From positions 1 through 64,000 of the forward strand of contig JAAWAC010000014.1 of NCBI GenBank assembly GCA_022791975.1: a DNA stretch of 64,000 nucleotides. Reading direction: 5' to 3'. Made by a program: the position numbers and the translations under genes. Below the pieces are notes generated by a model that worked only from the letters and a program-made list of their open reading frames with translations, was not told where the DNA came from and did not search any database. Numbering within the stretch: the first letter of the stretch is position 1; the number at the start of each line of letters is the position of its first letter. Below are positions 1-8,672 of this stretch, in pieces. Source of the DNA: Lachnospiraceae bacterium. Its GTDB lineage: Bacteria; Bacillota; Clostridia; Lachnospirales; Lachnospiraceae.

Positions 1-85
1 CTGTCAGAGCCTGACAAATACAGAGGAGGAAGCTTGCAATCAACCATTGGACTGAGCTTGGGGATCTAATGGAGGAGTTGGAGAA

Positions 86-223
86 CTCCTCTGTTTTATG
101 AGTACCGCTCCGCCCCTTCCAATTCCCTATATCTAGAAGCATTTCCGGCCACTCTTGCGTCCGTAAATCCTTCTGGGACTTGGCCGGGGCTCCTCTGTTT
201 TATGAGTACCGCTCCGCCCCTTC
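86..223 (-). repeat. Direct repeat: 34-bp unit (ctcctctgttttatgagtaccgctccgccccttc) at 86-119 and 190-223, 104-bp period; member of an interspersed repeat family
   Basis: Two identical 34-bp copies read directly. The reverse complement shares GGAGCGGTACT...AAATGCTTCYAGA...TTGGRAGG with the repeat at 17375-17584. Confidence 0.85.
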
Positions 224-1727
224 ATGTCTGTCGCCGTAGCCCCTTTGGGTAGTGGTTTTTGAGAAGGCCGCCTCCGGCCTTGCCCCAGCCCAGGGAATAG
301 CCGTCCACCAGTACCAGACACCATCCTTTTTCGCCCTCCCAGGGCAGAGCCTCTCCCCGCAGGTAGGCTTCCACCTCAGAGCTGTCTGCCTCCAGCAGGC
401 AACAGCGCAGGGCATCCTGGGCCTTTAGATGCAAGGCCAATGCATGTGCTGGTGTAAATCTTCCCTTGCTCACAGTTCCCATATGGAGCCCTGCCCGCAA
501 AACCCGCAGTCCGGAGAGCTCAAGGGCACAGGGCATCAAATACAGCTGCTCTCCAAAAAGCACTGGCTCTCCCTGGGGCGTCTGCCTTAAATTTTCCCTG
601 GCAAACGCCTGGTACACTCGGTAGGCCTCCTGCTCTGCCTGGCGGCCGGCGGCTTTTCCCCTGGAAGAGGTTCTCCTAGAATCTCCCCGTTTTACCTGCC
701 CACCTAAAGTGCCCTGCCTAGCAGTTAACGAACAGTCTTTTCTACGCCTCAGAAGGTTTTGTTCCCCAGAGGGCCCTTTGAAACCTCCATATTTTTCCAG
801 TATCGCCACATAATGCCCTTCCCCTTCCAGGCGGTGAGGCCAGAGACGAAAGGTATGCTCCACCTCTTTTGCCCCGCAAACCCACTGAGGCTGTCCGGGG
901 GCAAATCCCTCATAGGCACTCACCTGCTCCACGCGAAATTCCGGATGCCGGTTTAAAAAGCTGGTGACACTTCCCTCATTTTCCTCTGGTGCAAAGGTGC
1001 AGGTAGAGTACAAAAGCCGTCCCCCGGGCCGCAGCATTCGGGCTGCCTGGTCCAGGATTTTCACCTGTCTCTGGGCACACAGGTTTATCTCCCCCACGCT
1101 CCACTGCAAAAGCGCCTGCTCCTCCTTTCGAAACATCCCCTCCCCGGAGCAAGGGGCATCCACCACAATCCTGTCAAAAAATTCTGGAAAGCGCTCGGCC
1201 AGGGCTTCCGGATCTTCGTTAAGTACTAATCCATGGGAAATCCCCATGCGCTCCACATTCTGAGCCAAAATTTTTGCTCTGGCAGGATGAATCTCATTGG
1301 CCACCAGAAGGCCCTTTCCCTCCATAGCCACTCCCAGCTGGGTGGTTTTCCCCCCAGGCGCTGCGCACAGATCCAAAACCCGCTCTCCCGGCCTTGCCTC
1401 TGCCAGGGCTGCCACAGCCATGGCGCTGGGCTCCTGCATATAATAGAGCCCCGCCTCATGGTAGGGATGTCGGCCGGGCCGCTCCTCCTCCCCATAATAA
1501 AAGCCAGCCCCCGCCCAGGGTACTGGCCTCAGAGAAAAGGGAGCTATGCGCAAAAATTCCCCCAAAGAAATCTTTTGGGTGTTCACACGCAGCGCCTGCG
1601 CTCGTTTTCTCTCATAACTCTTTAAAAAGGCCGCCATCTCCTCCTGGCCCAGCCAATTCTCCATACGCATGGTAAATTCCTGTGGCAGCATATGTTTCTC
1701 CTTTTTATTTTTAGCCAGATTGTCCAC
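222..1727 (-). CDS. RsmF/NSUN-family rRNA cytosine-C5 methyltransferase
   Basis: NOL1/NOP2/Sun motifs: VLDLCAAPGGKTTQL, DAPCSGEGMFRK, LLYSTCTFAPEENEGSV; C-terminal RsmF-like extension. Confidence 0.92.
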   Translation of the reverse strand: MDNLAKNKKEKHMLPQEFTMRMENWLGQEEMAAFLKSYERKRAQALRVNTQKISLGEFLRIAPFSLRPVPWAGAGFYYGEEERPGRHPYHEAGLYYMQEPSAMAVAALAEARPGERVLDLCAAPGGKTTQLGVAMEGKGLLVANEIHPARAKILAQNVERMGISHGLVLNEDPEALAERFPEFFDRIVVDAPCSGEGMFRKEEQALLQWSVGEINLCAQRQVKILDQAARMLRPGGRLLYSTCTFAPEENEGSVTSFLNRHPEFRVEQVSAYEGFAPGQPQWVCGAKEVEHTFRLWPHRLEGEGHYVAILEKYGGFKGPSGEQNLLRRRKDCSLTARQGTLGGQVKRGDSRRTSSRGKAAGRQAEQEAYRVYQAFARENLRQTPQGEPVLFGEQLYLMPCALELSGLRVLRAGLHMGTVSKGRFTPAHALALHLKAQDALRCCLLEADSSEVEAYLRGEALPWEGEKGWCLVLVDGYSLGWGKAGGGLLKNHYPKGLRRQT

Positions 1728-1865
1728 GGAGAATATTTGAAATCCATAAAACTCCTGCCATCTATAGCCCCTGACAGCCTTGCAGATTCCTATAGCTCCT
1801 CACACACCTGAAAAATATAGACCTTTAAGTAGGTAATTCATAAGCCCTAATTTCAAAGGACTTTT

Positions 1866-2129
1866 TCATATATAGCAGCCGTGGTACACCCTTTCTACAA
1901 ATGCAGACATTTCTTCCCAAATTGTATCGTCCAATACGTGAAAATAAAAGTCTCTCGTCCTTTGTAGAGAATTATGTCCCAGCAGTTTTTGAAGAGTTTT
2001 AGGCTCCATTTCAACTGCGATACCATTTGTTACAAATGTATGCTGTAGACTATGTGGAGTAAAATGTTCAAAATCTATATCCGTGTCCTCTCTATTTATT
2101 TTAGCAATCAGGTTCTGAATTTTTTTCAA
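1866..2129 (-). pseudogene. Tyrosine recombinase/integrase C-terminal remnant
   Basis: PHSLQHTFVTNGIAV...LQKLLGHNSLQRTRDFYFHV matches the HxLRHT...GH...Y catalytic block; N-terminal half absent and RII Arg replaced by Gln. Confidence 0.8.
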
Positions 2130-2745
2130 TTATAACAGATGTTCCATTGGCAGACACCGCTATCATATTATTTTTAAATGTAAGATAGTCAAAGTCCACA
2201 CCTATAATAGCATTTCCCCCAATATTAACAGCATTCTTCCTTAACATATCCATAGCTGCCTGTTTTGCAACCATCATTTTCTCTGCAAATAGCTCATCTT
2301 GCCCTCCAAATAAATCTGATACACTTGCAGAAATTTCTGACAAAAATCCTGTCCCTAAAACAACTTCCCCCGATACAATTCCAAGATATTTTTTAATTTT
2401 AAATCCTTCAAAATTATATCCATTGGTGATTAATAAATTTTCTATTTTTTCTTCTTTTTCAATATTCTGCTCATATTCTATTTTTTGCTTTTTAATATGC
2501 CCTTTAGAATCCTCAAACCATTCATTAATGGTTGATATAACTTCATCCTTTAATTTATTTTCAAAAAAATATTTTTGAAAATATTTTGCAGCATCATTAT
2601 ATAGATTGTTTTTATAACGATAAAGATCATCTTTTTTATCTGAACAATTAAAACAAATTTTTAAATTTGGATATATAGGGGATAAAGGAACCTCTTCACT
2701 CGTAAATCCTATCCTATTTCCACATATACAACAATTTAATGGCAT
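2101..2745 (-). CDS. YbjQ/DUF74 (heavy-metal-binding) domain protein with N-terminal zinc-ribbon-like CxxC motifs
   Basis: CCICGNRIG...CFNCSD zinc-ribbon-like pairs; YLGIVSGEVVLGTGFLSEI...GGNAIIGVDFDYLTFKNNMIAVSANGTSVII is YbjQ-like. Confidence 0.75.
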   Translation of the reverse strand: MPLNCCICGNRIGFTSEEVPLSPIYPNLKICFNCSDKKDDLYRYKNNLYNDAAKYFQKYFFENKLKDEVISTINEWFEDSKGHIKKQKIEYEQNIEKEEKIENLLITNGYNFEGFKIKKYLGIVSGEVVLGTGFLSEISASVSDLFGGQDELFAEKMMVAKQAAMDMLRKNAVNIGGNAIIGVDFDYLTFKNNMIAVSANGTSVIIEKNSEPDC

Positions 2746-2935
2746 AATTAGATAATCCTTTCTCTTTTTTATTTATTATATTCTATTTAAAACGTTTCCA
2801 CAATAAAATCTTTGCAGCAGGAACTCCGCAATAAAGTATACCAAGCAAATGATAAAAATAAGGCACACCAGACTTTCACATCCCATATGCCTTATACTCA
2901 ACTACCAATTATACTCTAATCATCAGTTTTAATCT

Positions 2936-3421
2936 TCAATTCATCATTGCTTTATATACATTGACTGGAATCTTCCCTTTGTATCTGTCCGCAATCACAA
3001 TAATAAGGGCTTCCTTATACCTCTTATACTCCATAAACGCTTCTTTCTGCGTATTATAAACACCTAACTTTACAGTCTTACCATCGACATTTAACGCGGC
3101 TCGTTATTTACCTTTGTCAAAACTTACTCCAACCGGATATTTACCACGCCCTCTTTTACAATTCAGTAATAAACTATTGATTGCATGCGGAACAAACTTC
3201 CACATTTCAGAACTATATACTTTATTACCTTTGCCCTTTACTGGCTCTAAAAATGTCTGCGCCACTAAATTATCTGCATATATCTCTCTTTTATAGTCCA
3301 CTCCGCTTTTATCTTCATAAAATATTTTCCAATGAACTCTATTTGATCCTTTTGCCAATGTTACCCTTTTGCAATAAGTTAAGAGAACGCAGTATTTTCT
3401 CAAAATCCCCTTAAACCGCAT
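2936..3421 (-). pseudogene. AP2-like/phage HNH-associated DNA-binding protein interrupted by an in-frame TAA
   Basis: ORF 3104..3421 ends at TAA (3104-3106), but the same frame continues as RAALNVDGKTVKLGVYNTQKEAFMEYKRYKEALIIVIADRYKGKIPVNVYKAMMN* to 2936, an AP2-like tail typical of phage HNH proteins. Confidence 0.6.
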
Positions 3422-3451
3422 ACATACTAGGTTTTCAGACTCTTTTCCCCC

Positions 3452-4654
3452 TTACAGCTCCTCACACACCTGAAAAATATAGAATTTCAGGTAATAGGAA
3501 TTCTCCGCCGCCCACAAAACAGGATGGTCCGGGGCCTGAGCCCTGCGCTCCACCAGACGGAGCCTTCTGTGAGCCTGTCCCGCAGCCTGCCGAAGAGTCT
3601 GGGTAAACAGCTCATCCGTCATAAAATGAGAACAGGAACAGGTAGCCAGATAGCCTCCCGGTCGCACCAGCCGCATGCCTCGACGGTTGATCTCCCGGTA
3701 GCCTTTTATGGCATTTTTCACAGAGCTTTGGGATTTGGTAAAGGCAGGCGGGTCCAAAATCACCACATCATACTGCTCTCCCTCCTGCTCCAGTCTGGGC
3801 AGCAGATCAAATACATCTGCGCAGAGAAACTGTACCCGCTCCTCCAAGCCATTTAGCTTTGCATTTTTTCGTGCCTGTTCCACCCCAAGCTCCGAGGCAT
3901 CTACTCCCAGCACTTCCCTGGCCCCGGCTACCCCAGCATTCAGGGCAAAGGAACCCGTGTGGGTAAAGCAGTCCAATACCCGGGCATCCCGGCATAGACT
4001 TTGCACTGCCAGACGGTTGTATTTCTGATCCAGGAAAAAACCTGTTTTTTGTCCCTGGGCCACGTCCACCAGATACCGGACTTTATTTTCCCGGATTTCC
4101 ACCTGGGGATCAAAGGGCTGTCCCAGGAATCCCTTCCAGGGCTCCATCCCCTCCAAACGTCGAACCTTTGCATCGCTTCGCTCATACATTCCCTGGATTT
4201 GGATGCCGTCCTCCTCCAATACCTTGCAAAGCTCCTCCAAAATCATACCTTTTAACCCATCGATTCCCAGAGCCAGAGACTGGACCACCAGCACCTGAGA
4301 AAATTTATCCACCACCAGGCCAGGCAAAAAATCCGCCTCCCCAAAAATCACCCGGCAACTGTCTGTATCCACAGTCCGCTTCCGGTACTCCCAGGCCGCC
4401 CGTACCCGGGTATTGAGAAAAGCCCGATCTATTTCCTGTCCGGGGTTTCTGGTCATCATCCGAACCCGTATTTTAGAACAGGTATTGAGAAATCCCCGCC
4501 CCAGTCCGTAGCCGTCAAAATCCTGAACCTGAACCAGATCTCCATTTTTAAAGTCCCCGTTTATCTCCCTTATTTCATTGTCATAAATCCAAAGGCCTCC
4601 GGCCTTCAGGGCTCTTCCCTCTCCCTTTTTTAAAATTACAGTCCCGCCACTCAT
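3452..4654 (-). CDS. Class I SAM-dependent rRNA methyltransferase, RlmI-like (PUA + MTase)
   Basis: N-terminal PUA-like ILKKGEGRALKAGGLWIYDNEI; QKTGFFLDQKYNR; VLDCFTHTGSFALNA; VILDPPAFTKS. Confidence 0.92.
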   Translation of the reverse strand: MSGGTVILKKGEGRALKAGGLWIYDNEIREINGDFKNGDLVQVQDFDGYGLGRGFLNTCSKIRVRMMTRNPGQEIDRAFLNTRVRAAWEYRKRTVDTDSCRVIFGEADFLPGLVVDKFSQVLVVQSLALGIDGLKGMILEELCKVLEEDGIQIQGMYERSDAKVRRLEGMEPWKGFLGQPFDPQVEIRENKVRYLVDVAQGQKTGFFLDQKYNRLAVQSLCRDARVLDCFTHTGSFALNAGVAGAREVLGVDASELGVEQARKNAKLNGLEERVQFLCADVFDLLPRLEQEGEQYDVVILDPPAFTKSQSSVKNAIKGYREINRRGMRLVRPGGYLATCSCSHFMTDELFTQTLRQAAGQAHRRLRLVERRAQAPDHPVLWAAENSYYLKFYIFQVCEEL

Positions 4655-4656
4655 GG

Positions 4657-5682
4657 TTATCTATTATCCCCCACTCTTCTCAAACTTTCCCCATCGTCTA
4701 TGGCTTCCTCTCCCACCGGAATTAAATCCAGCAGACCCCTGTCATCAAAATCTGGGATAAAACTCTCCTGTGCCGTCTTTCCCTCCTGTATAAACCCGTG
4801 CTCCACCCCAAGCTCCAGAGCCATATCTACCAATGCGTCATACTCCCGCCGAGTCACTCTCCGGTTTAGCTCCGGTAAAGCCTCCTGCTTCTCCACAGGG
4901 GTATATTGATTTAGTAAGCTGTAATAAATCCGATTCCCATAATTTTCGTAGGCATAACGGACGATCTTTTTCCCGTTTCCAACAGCACCAGGCAGGAGAA
5001 GATGTCGTAAAATCACGCCCTTTTTCATGATACCTCGACCGTCAAACACAGCTTGTCCCTGTTGCCGGACCATCTCTGCCAGAGCCGCTCTAGCCACCTG
5101 AGGATAATCTTTGGCCCGGGAATACCGGCGGGCCAGCTCCTGGTCCATATATTTAAAATCTGTCAGATACACATCCACAATCCCCTCCAGTTGCCTTAAG
5201 GCCTCCACCCTTTCATAGCCGCTGCAATTATAAATAATAGGCAGCTCCAATCCCTGCTGGCGAGCCAGCTCCACGGCCTCCTTGATAGCCGGCGCATAGT
5301 GGCTGGGAGTGACCAGATTGATATTTTCCGCTCCCTTCTCCTGTAGCAAGAGAAAGATGAATGTCAGCTGCTGGATGCTGACGGTTCGCCCTACAGCTGC
5401 CCGGGAGATCTCCCGATTCTGACAATATACACATCCCAGGGAACACCCGGAAAAAAATACTGTTCCAGACCCTCCCTCCCCCGAAATGCAGGGCTCCTCC
5501 CACAGATGCAGAGAGACTCGTGCCACCCGTATGCGGGCATCCATCCTACACACACCCTTCTCTCCCTCTCCCCGGGCTGCTCCACAGCCTCTAGGACACA
5601 AGTGGCAGGAAGTCTGCCAGTCCTCCCACCCTTTTTCCCAGCTCTTTCGTGCTTCCGGATTCTTTTCCTTTTGCTCTGCCAT
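4657..5682 (-). CDS. Radical SAM protein, PflA-like
   Basis: CHLCPRGCGAARGEGEKGVCRM and the radical-SAM CxxxCxxC (CSLGCVYC). Confidence 0.9.
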   Translation of the reverse strand: MAEQKEKNPEARKSWEKGWEDWQTSCHLCPRGCGAARGEGEKGVCRMDARIRVARVSLHLWEEPCISGEGGSGTVFFSGCSLGCVYCQNREISRAAVGRTVSIQQLTFIFLLLQEKGAENINLVTPSHYAPAIKEAVELARQQGLELPIIYNCSGYERVEALRQLEGIVDVYLTDFKYMDQELARRYSRAKDYPQVARAALAEMVRQQGQAVFDGRGIMKKGVILRHLLLPGAVGNGKKIVRYAYENYGNRIYYSLLNQYTPVEKQEALPELNRRVTRREYDALVDMALELGVEHGFIQEGKTAQESFIPDFDDRGLLDLIPVGEEAIDDGESLRRVGDNR

Positions 5683-5768
5683 TGCTCTTTCCTTTTCCTG
5701 GGCTTTCTATTCTTTCTCTAATCATAGCACACAAAAGAAAAGCTTAAAAGCCCTGATATTTTGGTCCC

Positions 5769-6383
5769 TTACCCAGCCAGCCCGGCCTCCTCCTTAAGCC
5801 TTCGTGCCAGTTCCTCCGCCACCAGCACTACGGTCTCCTCATGAAGAAAATCCGTGATATCTGCATCAAAGAGAATATTGGCCTGAGCCCTGAATTCCTC
5901 ATCTCCATCCCAGAAGACAAAGGTCAGGGGCATGCAGGAAAAGGCATCTATGACACATCCCACATCTCCCTGGGGAACCGGTCTTCCTCCCAGGGCCTGG
6001 CATGCTCTTTTCAGCTCTTCCAGGTGTCCGTCAAAACTCCGGGCCAGGGGCTCCAAAATATTCCGCTGATAGGCCGCCTCAAAAGGTGCCGCCCGCTTCA
6101 CTAGCCGGAAGGGCACAAATTCTCCCCGAATCCTGGCCTCCGGCCTGGAATAGTAGAAGAGATGATAAATAGCCATGACTGTCTGAAAGGACAGCTCTCT
6201 CCCAGGGTCTTCCATCAGGGTAATCCCTTCCCCGGCCTTGTTTATCCCATAACGTTGCTGAAAATACGTGATATACAGTGCCTGATTATCTTCCTCCAGG
6301 GAAAATCGCTTTTGCAGTTCTCTGTGATCCATGGATGCAAATATTTGTCCCCATTTTTTCTCCAGCGCCTTATAATGATCCAT
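5769..6383 (-). CDS. DUF3786-like protein
   Basis: Length and pattern (FSYQTVMAIYHLFYYS-like block, VIDAFSCMPLTFVFWDGDEEF) resemble DUF3786. Confidence 0.65.
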   Translation of the reverse strand: MDHYKALEKKWGQIFASMDHRELQKRFSLEEDNQALYITYFQQRYGINKAGEGITLMEDPGRELSFQTVMAIYHLFYYSRPEARIRGEFVPFRLVKRAAPFEAAYQRNILEPLARSFDGHLEELKRACQALGGRPVPQGDVGCVIDAFSCMPLTFVFWDGDEEFRAQANILFDADITDFLHEETVVLVAEELARRLKEEAGLAG

Positions 6384-6386
6384 AGG

Positions 6387-7043
6387 TCACACACTCCCAT
6401 CCAATGGTCCGATCTCTGCCAGCCCCTGCATATCCTCCCAGGCCTCCTCATCAAACCGGTTATCCCGAAAATAGAAATATTGATCCTTCTCCGTAATCCT
6501 TCGGAGAACCCGACAGGGGTTTCCCGCCGCCAAGGTCCAGTCTGGAATGTCTTTGGTAACCACACTGCCCGCACCAATCACCACGTTGCTTCCAATAGTC
6601 ACCCCCGGCACCACCACACTGCTGCCTCCAATCCATACATTATCCCCAATGGTAACCGGGGCTCCATACTCATAGCCAGTTGCCCGGGTCACAGGGTGCA
6701 GGGGATGTCCCACCGCGTAAATCGCCACATTGGGAGCCAGCAGGCAGTTGTCCCCGATTTTCACCTTAGCCACATCCAAAATGGTGCAATTATAGTTGGC
6801 ATAAAACCGCTTTCCCACCTCAATATGACAGCCATAGTCACAGAAAAAGGGGGGACTGATAAAAGCCTCCTCGTCTCCGGTTTTTCCCAGCAACATTTTT
6901 ACAATTCGCCGAATCTCCTCAAAATCCGCCAAATCCGCATGATTAAGCTTATTTAATATTCTCTGGCATCGTTTATGCTCCTCCATAAGGGCTTCATCCG
7001 CCCGGTAAGGCAGACACAGATCCCGTCTCTCAATCGCTGTCAT
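6387..7043 (-). CDS. Sugar O-acetyltransferase (maltose/galactoside acetyltransferase, left-handed beta-helix)
   Basis: FFCDYGCHIEVGKRFYANYNCTILDVAKVKIGDNCLLAPNVAIYAVGHPLHP...IGDNVWIGGSSVVVPGVTIGSNVVIGAGSVVTKDIP. Confidence 0.93.
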   Translation of the reverse strand: MTAIERRDLCLPYRADEALMEEHKRCQRILNKLNHADLADFEEIRRIVKMLLGKTGDEEAFISPPFFCDYGCHIEVGKRFYANYNCTILDVAKVKIGDNCLLAPNVAIYAVGHPLHPVTRATGYEYGAPVTIGDNVWIGGSSVVVPGVTIGSNVVIGAGSVVTKDIPDWTLAAGNPCRVLRRITEKDQYFYFRDNRFDEEAWEDMQGLAEIGPLDGSV

Positions 7044-7156
7044 CCTCTTCTCCTTTTTTCACAATAGATATGGTTGTATTTATGGATTATAGCACAGGAG
7101 CTTAGGGGATGTCCAAGAAAACCCGCAGGTTCCGAAAAAATCTCTATCTATTTTCA

Positions 7157-7202
7157 TAAAAAAACAATCCCCGGGCTCGGGTCTCCAGACCCCTCCCGGG
7201 AA
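7157..7202 (-). terminator. Rho-independent terminator downstream of the bile-salt-hydrolase-like gene
   Basis: Minus strand cccgggaggggtctggagacccgagcccggggattgttttttt: GC-rich stem followed by T-run. Confidence 0.75.
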
Positions 7203-7220
7203 TTTTAGATCTATTTTTCT

Positions 7221-8195
7221 CTAATTCTGTCTGTAAATCTGTTCTCCCTGCACCAAAGGATATCTTATAAGCCCCCGGCTGTCCAAAGGCTCTTTATACA
7301 TATCCACCGCTGTAATCTGATGGTTGTCATAGGTATTGTAATAATAGATGCCCTTGCTGGCATTACAGCAGCAGGTGTAAATAGTCATCTCGTATTTTTC
7401 ATCTCCCACCTGGCTGCATCCTCTCTGCTGATCCACCGATCCCAGAATATGAAAAAACTGACTTACACTTTCTGCCTCCGAATCCCCGGAACAGGAGTTA
7501 AGCTTGACAAAAGCCGCCCGGACAAAACGGGACTGGGAGGACAGATCCCCGGGCAGGCCCAGAGCTCCCATCCCCCGGCAATAGGTGTGTAGATTAAGCT
7601 TGGAAGAGAAATGATTCTCCGGCTCCCTGGGGGACAAATGCATGTAATTATTTAGACAGAACATTTGTTCCGGAAATGGTGGGTTGTTGGTGAGCACCCC
7701 GGCGGGATTGTCATAAACATGAAGGCCGTCCTTCATGGCTTCCACCACCAAAGCTCCCTGGGAATCTGCTATCATCCAGTGAAGCTGTGCCGGCGGAAGC
7801 TTTCCGTGAAAAGAAAGATCCGTAAGCTTTATCTTCTCCAACAAGGCCCGTGCCTCCTGGATGCGGGCACACTGCCCCAGTATCCAGGGAATCAGCTCAA
7901 AGGTGGCAATATTTTCCTTTCCCTCTGCCTCCGGTCCATACCAGGCATTCCCCACAAAGTTTAATCCCGCCATCCCAAGACCCTTTTCATTGACTGCTTC
8001 ATAATACAGGGGCTGATCATCCTCCACATGAGCCATGCCAACCATGGCGTAGTGACGATTCATCTCTCCCATACGGGAAAAGGAAAATCTATACTCCCGG
8101 GGCGTTACCACCACCTCCTCCCCGTAGGAAAAGTCATTGTCCAGAGTGCGCCCGAAATAAAAATCTTTTGTCTCATAGGTTGCCGCTGTGCACAT
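7221..8195 (-). CDS. bsh: Choloylglycine hydrolase family (bile salt hydrolase-like)
   Basis: Catalytic Cys2 (MCTAATYETKDFYFGRTLDND), NEKGLGMAGLNF, LHWMIADSQGALVVE, GVLTNNPPF, GLPGDLSSQSRFVRAAF. Confidence 0.88.
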   Translation of the reverse strand: MCTAATYETKDFYFGRTLDNDFSYGEEVVVTPREYRFSFSRMGEMNRHYAMVGMAHVEDDQPLYYEAVNEKGLGMAGLNFVGNAWYGPEAEGKENIATFELIPWILGQCARIQEARALLEKIKLTDLSFHGKLPPAQLHWMIADSQGALVVEAMKDGLHVYDNPAGVLTNNPPFPEQMFCLNNYMHLSPREPENHFSSKLNLHTYCRGMGALGLPGDLSSQSRFVRAAFVKLNSCSGDSEAESVSQFFHILGSVDQQRGCSQVGDEKYEMTIYTCCCNASKGIYYYNTYDNHQITAVDMYKEPLDSRGLIRYPLVQGEQIYRQN

Positions 8196-8672
8196 GCCGT
8201 TTCTCTCCTTTCTCTCTGCCCTGTAAACCGGCAGCTCTCATTTCAGAGTTCCCTCTTCGTATCCCCCCAAGAGCTCTGACAATTTCCCCGCCTTCTACGG
8301 CTACTTCTCTCTTCGTATCTCCGTTATCCCTCATCCGTAATCTGGCTCCAGTAAATATAGGAATCCCGGGCTCTTCCTTTCCCTTTCTTAGTATATCCGT
8401 AATGGTCATTTTATTCCTACTGGACAAATAAATAAGCTCTCTCTCCTCTGTCATCCGTCACTTTGCGCCTCTCCAGCCTCCCACAAGCCCTGTAACCCTC
8501 TCCATGTGTTATATCCAGAAATTCTTCCTCCAGAAGGTGTGAATAGCTTTTCCTCTCCCCTGTCCTCCACAGGCTCCATCCTAAGCCGAAAACCCGTTCC
8601 GTCATAGAAAAACTCCTGTTCCAATCCATTTCATTGTGATATTTCCCTACTTTTAGAACGTATATTCTTTAA

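Larger units (their letters stand above)
1794..3483. mobile_element. Decayed integrative element bounded by 28-bp direct repeats (att-like) at the 3' end of the rlmI-like gene
   Basis: Perfect 28-bp repeat agctcctcacacacctgaaaaatataga at 1794-1821 and 3456-3483. The right copy encodes the C-terminus of the 3452..4654 CDS. AT-rich interior with an integrase remnant next to the left repeat. Confidence 0.8.

Noticed and set aside
86-223. CRISPR array at the left-edge repeats
   Set aside because: Only two 34-bp copies with about 70 bp between them, an internal sequence related to another repeat family, and no cas genes; the same reasoning excludes 17375-17584.
133-415. Small minus-strand ORFs 133..324 and 200..415
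   Set aside because: They overlap the DNA repeat and the rsmF-like CDS in other frames; no ribosome-binding context or recognisable family.
8173-8629. ORFs 8173..8454 and 8417..8629 between the bsh-like and acyltransferase-like genes
   Set aside because: No family similarity recognised, one overlaps the bsh start, and composition looks non-coding; left as intergenic.
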